A DNA stretch of 8,675 nucleotides from an uncultured Collinsella sp. (GTDB taxonomy: Bacteria > Actinomycetota > Coriobacteriia > Coriobacteriales > Coriobacteriaceae), in contig CAKUOD010000036.1 in NCBI GenBank assembly GCA_934668695.1, forward strand, positions 1-8,675, written 5' to 3'. Below, in pieces: positions 1 to 6,645 of this stretch. Position 1 is the stretch's first letter; each line of letters begins with the position of its first letter. The notes beneath the pieces were generated by a model, which was not told the DNA's origin, did not search any database, and saw only the letters and a program-made list of their open reading frames with translations. A program made the position numbers and the translations under genes.

Positions 1-6
1 TAGAAT
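1..6 (+). promoter_or_regulatory. possible -10 box for metG (window edge)
   Basis: TAGAAT matches the sigma-70-type -10 hexamer at five of six positions and lies 39 bases before the metG start. The matching -35 would be outside the window, so this cannot be confirmed. Confidence 0.35.
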
Positions 7-45
7 CATCCCCTGTATGCAACGTTTTTCTGGAGGACAGACCCC

Positions 46-1647
<1,602 letters not shown>

Positions 1648-1689
1648 AGACCGCGCGAGCGCCATATCGGCAATTTGCTGTTTGACGGT

Positions 1690-1726
1690 AAGGGCATGGC
1701 CGCAACGGTCCATGCCCTTTTGCTTT
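1690..1726 (+). terminator. rho-independent terminator of metG
   Basis: GGGCATGG (1692-1699) pairs with CCATGCCC (1710-1717). An inner CCG/CGG extension sits around a CAA loop with one bulged T, and two A-T pairs extend the base. TTTTGCTTT follows. It lies 43 bases after the metG stop. Confidence 0.85.
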
Positions 1727-1757
1727 ACGATGCAGCCACCATGTTAAGGAGGCAACC

Positions 1758-2618
1758 ATGACAACTTCGCCTTTGGCAAACCCTACGGCAACCAGGGAGC
1801 TGCTGGAGGAGTTTGGCCTTGCGACCAAGCATCGCCTGGGCCAGAACTTCCTGATCGACAACCATGTGATTGAGCGCATCTGCGAGCTCGCTGAGCTTGC
1901 GGGCGATGAGCGCGTTCTCGAGGTCGGTCCGGGTTGCGGCACGCTGACGTTGGCCCTGCTGCAGGAGGCGGCGTGCGTCACGTCGATCGAGGCCGATCCC
2001 GAGCTTGAGCCGGTGCTCGATGCCCACGCTGCCGACTATGCCAACTTCCGCTTTATCATGGGTGACGCGCTCAAGGTGACGCCGGAGCAGATTGAGCAGA
2101 CGGCCGGCGGCGAGCCCACGGTGTTTGTCGCGAATCTGCCCTACAACGTGGCAGCGACGATCATTCTGCAGTTCTTCCAGACGATGCCTGCGCTCAAGCG
2201 TGCCGTGGTTATGGTGCAAAAGGAAGTTGCCGACCGTATTGCCGCGACTCCTGGCAACAAGACCTATGGCGGCTACACGGCAAAGCTCGGCCTGTATGCG
2301 CAGGTGACGGGTCGCTTTGAGGTACCGCCGCGCTGCTTTATGCCGGCGCCGCACGTGGACTCTGCTGTGGTGCGCATCGATCGCGTTGACGGCGTGGTGC
2401 CCGAGGGGCTCGATCGCGAGTTCGTGGCCCGCGTGATCGACGCCGCATTTGCCCAGCGTCGCAAAACCATCCGCAACTCCATGAGCGCCAACGGCTTTGC
2501 CAAGGACGTGCTCGATGCTGCTTTTGAGGCTTGCAGTATTGCACCCACCACGCGCGCCGAGACGCTTGACGTTGCCGATTTTGTCCGCTTGGCTCAGGAG
2601 CTTTCCCATGACGCCTAA
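1758..2618 (+). CDS. rsmA: 16S rRNA (adenine-1518/1519 N6) dimethyltransferase
   Basis: KsgA-family enzyme that uses S-adenosylmethionine to dimethylate two adjacent adenosines in the helix-45 loop of 16S rRNA during late 30S assembly. Seen in order: the family N-terminal signature LGQNFLID (27-34), SAM-binding motif I EVGPGCGTLT (55-64), an acidic residue in motif II (E78), GDAL (102-105), catalytic motif IV NLPY (126-129), and FMPAPHVDSAV (194-204). The C-terminal helical domain starts around FAQRRKTIRNS (231-241). The 286-aa length is usual for the family. AAGGAGG at 1746-1752 is five bases before ATG. Its last 11 bases overlap the start of tatD, which implies cotranscription and probably translational coupling. 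No clear promoter is visible between the metG terminator and the start. Confidence 0.96.
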   Translation: MTTSPLANPTATRELLEEFGLATKHRLGQNFLIDNHVIERICELAELAGDERVLEVGPGCGTLTLALLQEAACVTSIEADPELEPVLDAHAADYANFRFIMGDALKVTPEQIEQTAGGEPTVFVANLPYNVAATIILQFFQTMPALKRAVVMVQKEVADRIAATPGNKTYGGYTAKLGLYAQVTGRFEVPPRCFMPAPHVDSAVVRIDRVDGVVPEGLDREFVARVIDAAFAQRRKTIRNSMSANGFAKDVLDAAFEACSIAPTTRAETLDVADFVRLAQELSHDA

Positions 2619-3525
2619 TGCCGAACGTGTGACGTTTACCAAGAAAAAGAAAACGGTCGCCTGTCCGGAGCCGCTGGCGCCGCTGGCCGATACGCACGCG
2701 CACCTGCTCTCGTTTTGGGGCAAGGAGGTGCCCGAGACGCTCGTGCGTGCCAAGGCCGCAGGCGTCGATCTGTTGGTGACGATCTTCGATCCCATCGCCG
2801 ACAAACGCAGCGTGACGGACTACAGCGACTGGCTGACGCGCGAGATTCTGCCGATGCGGGATATTCCGCAGATCAAGTATCTTGCCGGCGTGCATCCGTA
2901 TGGCGCGCCGGACTATACCGACGACGTTCACGCACAGGTCGTTGCCGCGCTCGATGACCCTTTGTGCGCCGGTATCGGCGAGATTGGTCTGGACTACCAC
3001 ATGGATTACGACGACGACATCGCGCCGGCGCCCCACAGCGTGCAGATTGACTGCATGGCGCGCCAGCTCGAAGTTGCCGTGCGCCGCAATGTGCCGGTGG
3101 AGCTGCATCTGCGTCACGAGGACATGGACCAGGAGCGTACCTCGCACGTGGACGCCTACAACGTGCTTCGTGAGGTGGGCGTGCCCCAGGCCGGTTGTGT
3201 GCTGCACTGCTTTGGCGAGGACCGCGCCACGATGGAGCGCTTTGTGGAGCTGGGCTGCTATATCGCCTATGGTGGTGCGGCCACCTTTAAGCGCAACGAA
3301 GGCGTGCGCGAGGCATTTGCGGCGACCCCGCTCGACCGCATTTTGTTCGAGACGGATTGCCCGTATATGGCTCCGGAGCCCATCCGCGGTCTTGAATGCG
3401 AGCCCGCAATGATCTCCATTACGGCAAACGCGCTGGTTAACGACCGTGTCGATCGCACTGGTGAGGACGCCGAGACAATCGCGCATGCCGCTTGGGAAAA
3501 TGCCTGCAAACTTTTTCAAAAATAG
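2608..3525 (+). CDS. tatD: TatD-family metal-dependent hydrolase/nuclease
   Basis: Amidohydrolase-fold (TIM-barrel) protein of the TatD family; members are metal-dependent DNases and some act in DNA repair or quality control. All metal ligands expected for the family are visible: H30 and H32 in DTHAH, E125 in GEIGLDY, H167 in ELHLRH, H200 in LHCF, and D250 in ETDCP. The chosen start (2608) has AGGAG at 2596-2600, seven bases upstream, and overlaps the rsmA end. An in-frame ATG 37 codons upstream lies deep in rsmA and lacks a comparable site. At 305 aa it is longer than the typical ~260 aa, partly from a Lys-rich N-terminal extension (KKKK at 12-15) before the barrel. The physiological substrate cannot be read from sequence. 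Confidence 0.92.
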   Translation: MTPNAERVTFTKKKKTVACPEPLAPLADTHAHLLSFWGKEVPETLVRAKAAGVDLLVTIFDPIADKRSVTDYSDWLTREILPMRDIPQIKYLAGVHPYGAPDYTDDVHAQVVAALDDPLCAGIGEIGLDYHMDYDDDIAPAPHSVQIDCMARQLEVAVRRNVPVELHLRHEDMDQERTSHVDAYNVLREVGVPQAGCVLHCFGEDRATMERFVELGCYIAYGGAATFKRNEGVREAFAATPLDRILFETDCPYMAPEPIRGLECEPAMISITANALVNDRVDRTGEDAETIAHAAWENACKLFQK

Positions 3526-3528
3526 TTC

Positions 3529-3557
3529 TTGCGTTCGCGGTGGCGCTCCGTTATTCT
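3529..3557 (+). promoter_or_regulatory. promoter of tRNA-Leu
   Basis: TTGCGT (3529-3534), a 17-base spacer, then TATTCT (3552-3557). The -10 ends 11 bases before the mature tRNA 5' end, so transcription would start just upstream of the tRNA. The -35 begins only three bases after the tatD stop. Confidence 0.75.
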
Positions 3558-3568
3558 AATTCCTGCAC

Positions 3569-3655
3569 GCGGGCGTGGCGGAATTGGCAGACGCGTACGG
3601 TTCAGGTCCGTATGGGGGCAACCCCATGAAGGTTCAAGTCCTTTCGCCCGCACCA
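3569..3655 (+). tRNA. tRNA-Leu (anticodon CAG)
   Basis: Class II tRNA decoding CUG. The acceptor GCGGGCG (3569-3575) pairs with CGCCCGC (3645-3651). The D stem is GCG/CGC. The anticodon stem TACGG/CCGTA encloses loop TTCAGGT with CAG at 3603-3605. A long variable arm TGGGG-GCAA-CCCCA (3613-3626) is typical of tRNA-Leu. The T arm has loop TTCAAGT (3633-3639) and a G-T pair at the base of its stem. The discriminator is A3652 and CCA is encoded (3653-3655). The sequence from T-loop position 3638 onward is repeated exactly 189 bases downstream. Confidence 0.97.
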
Positions 3656-3700
3656 TTAAATGAAAGAGCTCCCAGCAATGGGAGCTTTTTTGTTATGCGC
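3638..3700 (+). repeat. 63-bp direct repeat, copy 1 (tRNA-Leu 3' end plus terminator)
   Basis: Identical base for base to 3827-3889. It runs from the last two T-loop bases through the T-stem 3' strand, acceptor 3' strand, CCA, spacer, terminator hairpin, T tract and nine further bases. The flanking bases differ on both sides, so the boundaries are exact (A3637 versus C3826; C3701 versus G3890). Confidence 0.97.
3667..3691 (+). terminator. terminator of tRNA-Leu (copy 1)
   Basis: A perfect 8-bp stem AGCTCCCA/TGGGAGCT with a GCAA tetraloop (3675-3678), running straight into six T residues (3686-3691). It starts 11 bases after the tRNA CCA end. Confidence 0.93.
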
Positions 3701-3826
3701 CCATCGCAGGGACTTGAACCTGCGAAGGAGCGAGCGTTAAGAAAACGCGGAGCGTTTTTAGCGAGCTGGCGAGGACGCCGGCAGGCGGCCGAAGCCGGTG
3801 CGGATCCGCGGAGCGGATACGCGGAC
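3701..3826. other. 126-bp structured insert between the direct repeats
   Basis: No coding potential or homology is evident to me. It is GC-rich and packed with inverted repeats. There is a T-arm-like hairpin (3705-3724). A perfect 7-bp hairpin AAAACGC/GCGTTTT has a GGA loop (3742-3758). A three-way-junction-like fold follows: outer stem 3768-3777 pairs with 3826-3837, hairpin CCGGC/GCCGG spans 3778-3798, and an 11-position hairpin with a GGA loop spans 3799-3823. The outer stem uses bases of repeat copy 2, so insert and tRNA-derived repeat may form one unit. It could be a remnant or satellite of an element targeting tRNA-Leu, a REP-like element, or a transcribed structured RNA. Confidence 0.6.
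3705..3724 (-). repeat. inverted T-arm-like hairpin
   Basis: CGCAGG (3705-3710) and CCTGCG (3719-3724) form a perfect 6-bp stem around an 8-base loop. Bases 3710-3721 are an exact 12-base reverse complement of the tRNA-Leu T arm (3630-3641). No acceptor or CCA accompanies it, so it is not an intact minus-strand tRNA. Confidence 0.7.
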
Positions 3827-3889
3827 GTCCTTTCGCCCGCACCATTAAATGAAAGAGCTCCCAGCAATGGGAGCTTTTTTGTTATGCGC
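3827..3889 (+). repeat. 63-bp direct repeat, copy 2 (orphan tRNA 3' end plus terminator)
   Basis: Exact copy of 3638-3700. It carries the 3' strands of the T stem and acceptor with CCA, but no 5' half of a tRNA precedes it, so it cannot encode a functional tRNA. Perfect identity suggests a recent event, active homogenisation, or selection on the terminator. Confidence 0.97.
3856..3880 (+). terminator. second, identical terminator
   Basis: The same 8-bp stem, GCAA loop and six-T tract as the tRNA-Leu terminator, located in repeat copy 2. It would stop readthrough from the tRNA-Leu unit or transcription of the insert before the SPFH gene. Confidence 0.88.
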
Positions 3890-3925
3890 GGTCGCCTTGG
3901 ACGGGTATCCTAGTGCCAATGTATG
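3882..3925 (+). promoter_or_regulatory. weak candidate promoter for the SPFH-rlmH unit
   Basis: Two readings are possible. One has -10 TATCCT (3906-3911) with a poor -35 TTATGC (3882-3887) and an 18-base spacer. The other has -35 TTGGAC (3897-3902) with a weak -10 TGTATG at 3920-3925. A promoter is expected here because a terminator ends at 3880, but neither candidate is strong. Confidence 0.35.
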
Positions 3926-3943
3926 CCCAATAGAGGAGAAGCC

Positions 3944-4882
3944 ATGCTGTTTTCCGGTATCATCGCCGCCCTTACCAGTCTTTTGATCCCTGTCATCATC
4001 CTGTTGCTGCTGCTTCCCAACGCCTGCTATGTCGTCGAGCAGCAACATGCCGTGATTATCGAGCGCTTGGGCAAGTTCAACCGCATCGTCAACGCGGGTT
4101 TCCACCTGAAGGTGCCCGTAATCGACCGCAAGGCCGCCACGGTGAGCCTGCGCACCATGAAAAACGGTTTTGGCATCGACGTTAAGACCCAGGACAACGT
4201 GACCATCGGCCTCGAGGTCTCCGCTCAGTACCACGTGAGCTACGACATGGGCGCCGGCCCGGCAGATTCGGGCATCTACAAGAGCTACTACATGCTGCAG
4301 GAGCCCGTCGACCAGATGCGCGACTTCATCACCGATGCCCTGCGCTCCTCCATCCCCGTCTACACACTCGATGAGGTCTTTGCCAAGAAGGACGACATTG
4401 CCAAGGACGTCAACGCCACCGTTTCCGAGCAGATGGCCGCCTACGGTTTCACTCTCGTGTCGACGCTCATCACCAAAATCGCGCTGCCGACCGAGGTTGA
4501 GAACTCCATGAACGACATCAACGCAGCCCAGCGCAAGCGCGCCGCGGCACAGGAGCTTGCCGAGGCCGACCGCATCAAGCGCGTCACCGAGGCGACCGCC
4601 GAGGCCGAGGCTATGGAAAAGGCCGGTGAGGGCATCGCCAATCAGCGCAAGGCCATCGCGCTGGGCATCAAGGACTCGCTCGAGATTATCCAGGAGACGG
4701 GCGTCGGTAACGACGAGGCCAACCAACTGTTCATGTTTACGCAGTGGGCCGAGATGATGACGGAGTTCGCCCGTACGGGTAAAAACTCGACGGTCGTGCT
4801 GCCGAGCGACTTTTCTCAGTCGGCCTCGATGTTCGAGCAGATGCTGGCAGCGGGCAAGGTCCAGAACGAGTCGAAGGAGTAG
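3944..4882 (+). CDS. SPFH/band-7 (stomatin-prohibitin) membrane protein
   Basis: A 312-aa protein with an N-terminal hydrophobic anchor (about residues 4-25), followed directly by the band-7 opening EQQHAVIIERLGKF (32-45) and NAGFHLKVPVIDR (50-62). The SPFH domain extends to about residue 190. An Ala/Glu/Lys-rich helical, probably coiled-coil stretch follows (about 192-250), with a short polar tail. Family members form large membrane-attached rings that scaffold proteases or organise membrane microdomains. The specific role is unknown, and no NfeD partner is adjacent. GAGGAG at 3933-3938 lies five bases before ATG 3944. An in-frame ATG seven codons upstream (3923) has no comparable site and would precede the anchor with polar residues. 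rlmH starts six bases after the stop, suggesting one transcript. Confidence 0.9.
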   Translation: MLFSGIIAALTSLLIPVIILLLLLPNACYVVEQQHAVIIERLGKFNRIVNAGFHLKVPVIDRKAATVSLRTMKNGFGIDVKTQDNVTIGLEVSAQYHVSYDMGAGPADSGIYKSYYMLQEPVDQMRDFITDALRSSIPVYTLDEVFAKKDDIAKDVNATVSEQMAAYGFTLVSTLITKIALPTEVENSMNDINAAQRKRAAAQELAEADRIKRVTEATAEAEAMEKAGEGIANQRKAIALGIKDSLEIIQETGVGNDEANQLFMFTQWAEMMTEFARTGKNSTVVLPSDFSQSASMFEQMLAAGKVQNESKE

Positions 4883-4888
4883 ACACGC

Positions 4889-5359
4889 GTGAAGTACACC
4901 GTGGTTTGCGTCGGCAAGCTCAAGGAGCGCTTTTGGAAGGATGCCTGCGCCGAGTACACCAAGCGACTGGGCGCCTATGCCAAGGTGGATATGCGCGAGG
5001 TGGCCGATATCGATCCGGCTAAGGCGGGTGGCGTTGACGCTGCGCGCGATAAGGAAGGGGCGGCAATTCTTGCCGCCTTGCCGCCGAGGTCACACGTGAT
5101 TCTGCTTGCCATCGAGGGCAAGGAGCGTTCGAGTGAGGAGTTCTCGGCGCGCCTCGACGATCTTATGCTGCGTGGAAATAGTGATATCGCCTTTGTGATC
5201 GGCGGCTCGGACGGCGTGAGCGATGACGTGCGCGCCCGTGCCGATGAGATGCTCAGCTTTGGACGCATCACCTTGCCGCACAACCTGGCGCGCGTGGTGC
5301 TGCTGGAGCAGATTTACCGCGCCTGCAAGATCAGCCGTGGCGAGCCGTATCACAAATAG
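4889..5359 (+). CDS. rlmH: 23S rRNA (pseudouridine-1915 N3) methyltransferase
   Basis: SPOUT-class SAM-dependent methyltransferase that modifies pseudouridine 1915 in helix 69 of 23S rRNA on assembled 70S ribosomes. The 156-aa length is that of the family. The trefoil-knot SAM site is visible as FVIGGSDGVS (102-111). The conserved C-terminal block runs from ITLPHNLAR (127-135) through LLEQIYRA (138-145) to RGEPYHK (150-156). Translation starts at GTG 4889. AAGGAG (4874-4879), nine bases upstream, lies inside the last codons of the SPFH gene, so translation of the two genes may be coupled. No terminator is visible before proC. Confidence 0.96.
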   Translation: MKYTVVCVGKLKERFWKDACAEYTKRLGAYAKVDMREVADIDPAKAGGVDAARDKEGAAILAALPPRSHVILLAIEGKERSSEEFSARLDDLMLRGNSDIAFVIGGSDGVSDDVRARADEMLSFGRITLPHNLARVVLLEQIYRACKISRGEPYHK

Positions 5360-5432
5360 GTCGGCAATACGAAACAATGGCGTGGGACAATAGCTTTCGT
5401 TTTGAGGAATGTGTCTGAAAGGACTATGTGAT

Positions 5433-6203
5433 ATGAAGATTGGATTTGTCGGTTTTGGCAATATGGCGAGCGCTATGGCCGATGGCTGGATCGCTGCCGG
5501 TGTAGCTGCGAGCGACATGTGCGCCTGTGCGGGTCGCTACGACGCACTGGTTGAGCGCTGTGAGGCGCGCGGGATGGCCGCTTGCCACGATGCCGCCGAG
5601 GTTGTCGCCGCATCCGATATCGTGGTCGCTGCGGTCAAGCCGTACATGATCGAGAAGGTATTCGCCCCGCTCAAGGATGCTCTTGCCAAAAAGGTCGTTC
5701 TGTCGGTTGCCTGGACCTGGGACAGTGCCAAGTGGGAGCAGGTCCTGCCGGGCGTCGCGCATATCTCGACGGTGCCCAACACGCCGGTTTCGGTGGGCGA
5801 GGGTGTCATCGCCTGCGAGAAAGCTTCCACGCTTAGTGATGAACAGCGTGCCACGGTGCTCGGTCTGCTCGGAAAGCTTGGCGCTGTCGTCGAGCTCGAT
5901 ACGAACCTGCTGTTTGTGGGCGGCACGGTGGGTGGTTGCGCTCCGGCGTTTGTCGCCATGGCGATCGAGGCCCTGGGCGATGCGGCCGTCAAACACGGTA
6001 TTCCGCGCGCCGATGCCTATCGCATTGTGAGCCAGATGGTGCTGGGTACGGCAAAGCTGCAGCTCGCAACCGGTCAGCATCCCGCAGCGATGAAGGATGC
6101 CGTGTGCTCGCCCGGCGGTGCCACCATCAAGGGCGTCGTCGCGCTCGAGGACGCCGGCATGCGCAGCGCCCTGGTCAAGGCAATCGACGCAACCCTCCAG
6201 TAA
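5433..6203 (+). CDS. proC: pyrroline-5-carboxylate reductase family protein (divergent)
   Basis: 256 aa, close to the ~270 aa usual for ProC, which reduces pyrroline-5-carboxylate to proline with NAD(P)H. The N-terminal Rossmann motif is GFVGFGNMASAM (4-15). Further family marks are VKP (68-70), PNTP-VSVGEG (115-124) and C-terminal SPGGATIKGVVALEDAGMR (226-244). Two usually conserved segments differ. The stretch after VVLSVA reads WTW (94-96) instead of the common AG. The GSGPAY active-site loop region reads GGTVGGCAPAF (163-173). It is therefore a divergent member; ProC activity is likely but not certain. The start is ATG 5433, with GAAAGGA at 5417-5423. The in-frame ATG at 5409 lacks a good site and would add eight residues before the beta-strand that normally begins the fold. 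The gene is convergent with the small gene at 6361-6534. Confidence 0.85.
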   Translation: MKIGFVGFGNMASAMADGWIAAGVAASDMCACAGRYDALVERCEARGMAACHDAAEVVAASDIVVAAVKPYMIEKVFAPLKDALAKKVVLSVAWTWDSAKWEQVLPGVAHISTVPNTPVSVGEGVIACEKASTLSDEQRATVLGLLGKLGAVVELDTNLLFVGGTVGGCAPAFVAMAIEALGDAAVKHGIPRADAYRIVSQMVLGTAKLQLATGQHPAAMKDAVCSPGGATIKGVVALEDAGMRSALVKAIDATLQ

Positions 6204-6215
6204 AACTTGCTATTT

Positions 6216-6350
6216 AGGGACAGGTCTATTTTGGCAGGTTTTTCCTGCTGTTTTGTCCTTTTAGCGAAAAGCGCCCCGCAACTGGTTCAATTCCAGTTGC
6301 GGGGCGCTTGCGTTTGCCCAGATAAAACCGACCAAAATAAACCTGTCCCT
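6216..6350. mobile_element. 135-bp palindromic MITE/REP-like element
   Basis: The two ends are long inverted repeats: 6216-6242 pairs with 6324-6350 at 24 of 27 positions, without gaps. Mismatches are at 6226/6340, 6235/6331 and 6236/6330. The outermost ten bases (AGGGACAGGT/ACCTGTCCCT) match perfectly. Inside sits a perfect 17-bp hairpin (6269-6309). There is no open reading frame. T-rich flanks (TTT on the left, TTTT on the right) leave a target duplication undecidable. Length, perfect termini and lack of coding capacity fit a non-autonomous element. The GGGACAGG/CCTGTCCC ends resemble REP-type repeats linked to Y1-transposase (RAYT) systems, from recall only. Confidence 0.7.
6267..6309 (-). 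terminator. strong hairpin, probable bidirectional terminator
   Basis: A perfect 17-bp stem (6269-6285 with 6293-6309) and a 7-base loop TTCAATT. Read on the minus strand it is followed by TTTT (complement of 6267-6270), suiting the end of the small minus-strand gene. On the plus strand the T run is weak (CTTGCGTTT), yet it is the only hairpin after proC. Confidence 0.65.
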
Positions 6351-6360
6351 TTTTGGCGAG

Positions 6361-6534
6361 TTAGTCCCAGAAGCTGTCTTCTTCGTCCTCGGACTTGGGG
6401 CCGCGGTCGACATACATCTTATGGGTGCGCTTCTCCATTACAAAGGCAAGAATCGCAAACAGCAGGATGCCGCCGGCGAAAAGGATGGCAAAACCGGTGC
6501 GGGTGCCAAACAAAAAGGAAAAAACTGCGTCCAT
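6361..6534 (-). CDS. 57-aa single-pass membrane protein, unknown function
   Basis: A complete small gene, ATG (6534-6532) to TAA (6363-6361). AAGAAGG (complement of 6541-6547) lies six bases before the start. The product opens MDAVFSFLFGTRTG and has one hydrophobic helix (about residues 15-33, rich in Phe, Ile, Leu and Ala). A basic segment MEKRTHK (33-39) follows, then an acidic tail SEDEEDSFWD (48-57). By the positive-inside rule the tail should be cytoplasmic. There is no lipobox or cleavable signal. It is convergent with proC, divergent from serS, has its own candidate promoter, and the hairpin at 6267-6309 can end its transcript. I do not recognise the family. Site, start, codon pattern and membrane architecture make a real gene likely. 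Confidence 0.75.
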   Translation of the reverse strand: MDAVFSFLFGTRTGFAILFAGGILLFAILAFVMEKRTHKMYVDRGPKSEDEEDSFWD

Positions 6535-6558
6535 TGGGTGCCTTCTTGCGTAGTTGAG

Positions 6559-6588
6559 TTGGGTCGTAAACGCTCATAAGTATATACT
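6559..6588 (+). promoter_or_regulatory. promoter of serS
   Basis: TTGGGT (6559-6564), an 18-base spacer, then TATACT (6583-6588). The predicted start near 6595 gives a leader of about 50 bases. The -10 lies within the palindrome AAGTATATACTT (6578-6589). Confidence 0.6.
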
Positions 6589-6605
6589 TGCCCATACATG
6601 TACAA
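6579..6605 (-). promoter_or_regulatory. candidate promoter of the 57-aa gene
   Basis: On the minus strand TATACT (complement of 6579-6584) is a good -10. A TTGTAC -35 (complement of 6600-6605) is 15 bases upstream, shorter than ideal. The -10 shares bases 6583-6584 with the serS -10, so RNA polymerase could probably occupy only one at a time. Confidence 0.4.
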
Positions 6606-6616
6606 GGTTGCAACCT
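6605..6616. promoter_or_regulatory. palindrome AGGTTGCAACCT, possible operator
   Basis: A perfect 12-bp palindrome in the serS leader. Two further palindromes lie close by: TACATGTA (6595-6602) and AAGTATATACTT (6578-6589). Three in 39 bp between divergent genes suggests regulator binding; the regulator is unknown. Confidence 0.4.
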
Positions 6617-6645
6617 AAATGGAATGTATATCGCCGGAGGATCTA

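Noticed and set aside
2497..2607. Longer tatD start 37 codons upstream
   Set aside because: It would lie within rsmA and lacks a Shine-Dalgarno sequence. ATG 2608 has AGGAG at proper spacing, and the family domain begins downstream of it.
3704..3724. A minus-strand tRNA based on the T-arm-like hairpin
   Set aside because: No paired acceptor, anticodon arm or CCA can be assembled around it. The loop is eight bases rather than seven.
3638..3889. CRISPR array
   Set aside because: There are only two repeats of 63 bp with a 126-bp spacer, tRNA-derived sequence and no cas genes.
3575..3913. A 112-codon open frame running through the tRNA-Leu, both repeats and the insert
   Set aside because: It begins inside the tRNA, has no ribosome-binding site, and its protein repeats only because the DNA is duplicated. 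Non-coding signals explain the region.
3923..3943. Upstream in-frame ATG for the SPFH gene
   Set aside because: GAGGAG lies between the two ATGs and serves the second. The first has no site.
5409..5432. Upstream in-frame ATG for proC
   Set aside because: GAAAGGA is positioned for ATG 5433, and the extra residues would precede the first beta-strand of the Rossmann fold.
6207..6557. Plus-strand 116-codon open frame across the palindromic element
   Set aside because: It crosses the long inverted repeats, lacks a ribosome-binding site and is antisense to the better supported 57-aa gene.
6619..6645. Upstream in-frame ATG for serS
   Set aside because: No ribosome-binding site precedes it. ATG 6646 has GGAGGA and gives the conserved MLDIKF N-terminus.
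6589..6645. T-box riboswitch controlling serS
   Set aside because: The leader is only about 50 bases and has no specifier hairpin, T-box sequence or antiterminator.
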